64,000 bases of DNA from Terriglobia bacterium. Its GTDB lineage: Bacteria > Acidobacteriota > Terriglobia > UBA7540. The position numbers and the translations under genes are program-made. Shown here piece after piece: positions 63,414-64,000 of this stretch (the stretch's first letter is position 1; every line of letters begins with the position of its first letter). The stretch spans positions 25,429 to 89,428 of the forward strand of contig DASTAW010000054.1 of the NCBI GenBank assembly GCA_035712365.1. Reading direction: 5' to 3'. The notes under the pieces are model-generated. The model made no database searches. It saw nothing but the letters and a program-made list of their open reading frames with translations, and was not told the DNA's origin.

Positions 63414-63574
63414 ACCTGGCCGCATGATGCATGGCGTTTCGCAGTGCCCGTGATTTCGGGAAATGGCATCTTTCCAGCCAGCATGGGTTCGACTGAATCC
63501 AACGCTTGCGGGCGGAAGGTCATTCGGGAGGTTGAGAGGCTAGCTCGGCTTGGGTCTGCTCTCGGAGGCATGGT

Positions 63575-63718
63575 CCGGTTCGTTTTTGGACCGTTTTTTA
63601 CGCTGTGCTTTGTTTTCAATGAGATCGGTAGCTTCGTTTCCGGTTCGTTTCCGGTTCGTTTTTGGCTATCCGTGTAGTCTTTCCCTTTGTTTTCAATAGC
63701 TTCTCCGGTTTGTTTTTC
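63575..63718. repeat. Short direct-repeat array
   Basis: CCGGTTCGTTT occurs at 63575, 63640 and 63651, the first and third continuing as TTTTGG, with a variant CCGGTTTGTTTTTC at 63705. CTTTGTTTTCAAT occurs at 63609 and again at 63685. The minus-strand frame through it is rich in Asn, Lys, Thr and Pro (as in GNEPETK, KNGPKTNR) and looks like translated repeat, not a gene. The stretch is more AT-rich than its surroundings. Confidence 0.6.
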
Positions 63719-63868
63719 AAAATAACACCTTTTTCTGTCCCATTTGTGCCAAAAAGCCAGCAAACTAGCCTTTCCACCCCGGCTGGGTCGTGCTGATTAA
63801 CGGCTGCCATTTTGCCTGGCGTGCCGGTCCTCGCGTGCAACGGTAAGACTACCATACTAGGCCAGATT

Positions 63869-64000
63869 TGTCAAGGCAAAATCGCACGCGTGTCGCTGCA
63901 AAGTGAGAAGTTCCGGTATGAGCAAAGTAGAAAGTTCCGCTTTAGGTGGTAGAAGCTTGGGGGATGAGAAAAGAGGAACTGAGGTTGAGTCAGCGGGACC
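63869..64000 (+). mobile_element. Left end of an insertion sequence, cut by the window edge
   Basis: A probable terminal repeat starts TGTCAAGGCAAAATCG. Two subterminal direct repeats follow, GCAAAGTGAGAAGTTCCG at 63898-63915 and GCAAAGTAGAAAGTTCCG at 63922-63939, as expected for transposase-binding sites. A transposase-like gene begins 25 bases later. The other end lies outside the window, so length and target duplication cannot be read. Confidence 0.65.
63964..64000 (+). CDS. Transposase, first 12 codons (ISNCY-like)
   Basis: ATG then KEEL-type start: MRKEELRLSQRD. This matches the opening of ISNCY-group transposases in which a helix-turn-helix (KEELRLSQ.ERDRL...) follows. Only the very start is present. 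The terminal and subterminal repeats just upstream support the call. Confidence 0.5.
   Translation, partial: MRKEELRLSQRD

Noticed and set aside
63326..63763. 145-codon minus-strand frame rich in Asn, Lys and Pro
   Set aside because: It overlaps the end of the SIS gene and is made of translated direct repeats; more likely non-coding.
1..64000. CRISPR arrays, rRNA, tmRNA, SRP RNA or RNase P RNA
   Set aside because: I looked for regularly spaced repeats and for conserved cores of these RNAs and found none that I could support.

Overview
The window reads as a chromosomal segment of a GC-rich, Gram-negative, soil-type bacterium, most likely an acidobacterium. This is inferred from gene content and protein style (NtrY/NtrX-type pair beside pilB-pilT-pilC, TMTC-like TPR membrane proteins, a DUF3857/transglutaminase/TPR protein, many glycoside hydrolases). 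No rRNA gene is present to confirm it.

Layout. 1-2.8 kb: housekeeping run phoH-like (end only), ybeY, corC-like and era. 3-7.5 kb, minus strand: an endonuclease III-like gene, then an NtrY-type sensor kinase and a sigma-54 response regulator. 7.7-18 kb: type IV pilus assembly (pilB, pilT, pilC) and a pilin gene lying between two TMTC-like TPR membrane proteins that may glycosylate it, then a lolA-like gene. 18-24.4 kb: a MITE-like element, a HAD phosphatase, tRNA-Ala(CGC) with a clear promoter, a zinc-ribbon protein, a CtpA-type protease, an MFS carrier and a phosphoesterase. 24.6-33 kb: a carbohydrate region (SDR, lutA, lutB, alpha-L-rhamnosidase, FAH-family hydrolase, trehalase) that fits non-phosphorylated L-rhamnose breakdown through L-lactate. 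33-47 kb: aminotransferase, STAS protein, DUF1015 protein, ParDE and HicAB toxin-antitoxin pairs, the 1115-residue DUF3857 protein, a CDF metal exporter, a PASTA protein and homoserine dehydrogenase. 47-56 kb: GH35 beta-galactosidase with an enolase-superfamily dehydratase, a second MITE copy, a urea transporter, a beta-helix-like protein, a DksA/TraR protein, lutC (28 kb from lutAB) and a cold-shock gene.

57.1-62.0 kb holds the most unusual locus. A Tat-signal protein, MauE-like and MauD-like proteins, a small 14-cysteine secreted protein resembling the methylamine dehydrogenase light chain, a DsbD/CcdA-like membrane protein and a large glycosyltransferase lie in one direction with small gaps. 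No heavy chain or MauG is present, and the light-chain-like protein ends before the second tryptophan of the quinone cofactor would occur. It looks like a mau-type disulfide-maturation set serving a new kind of cysteine-rich exported protein.

62.3-64 kb: a GlmS-like SIS isomerase, a repeat-rich stretch, and the left end of an insertion sequence cut by the window edge.
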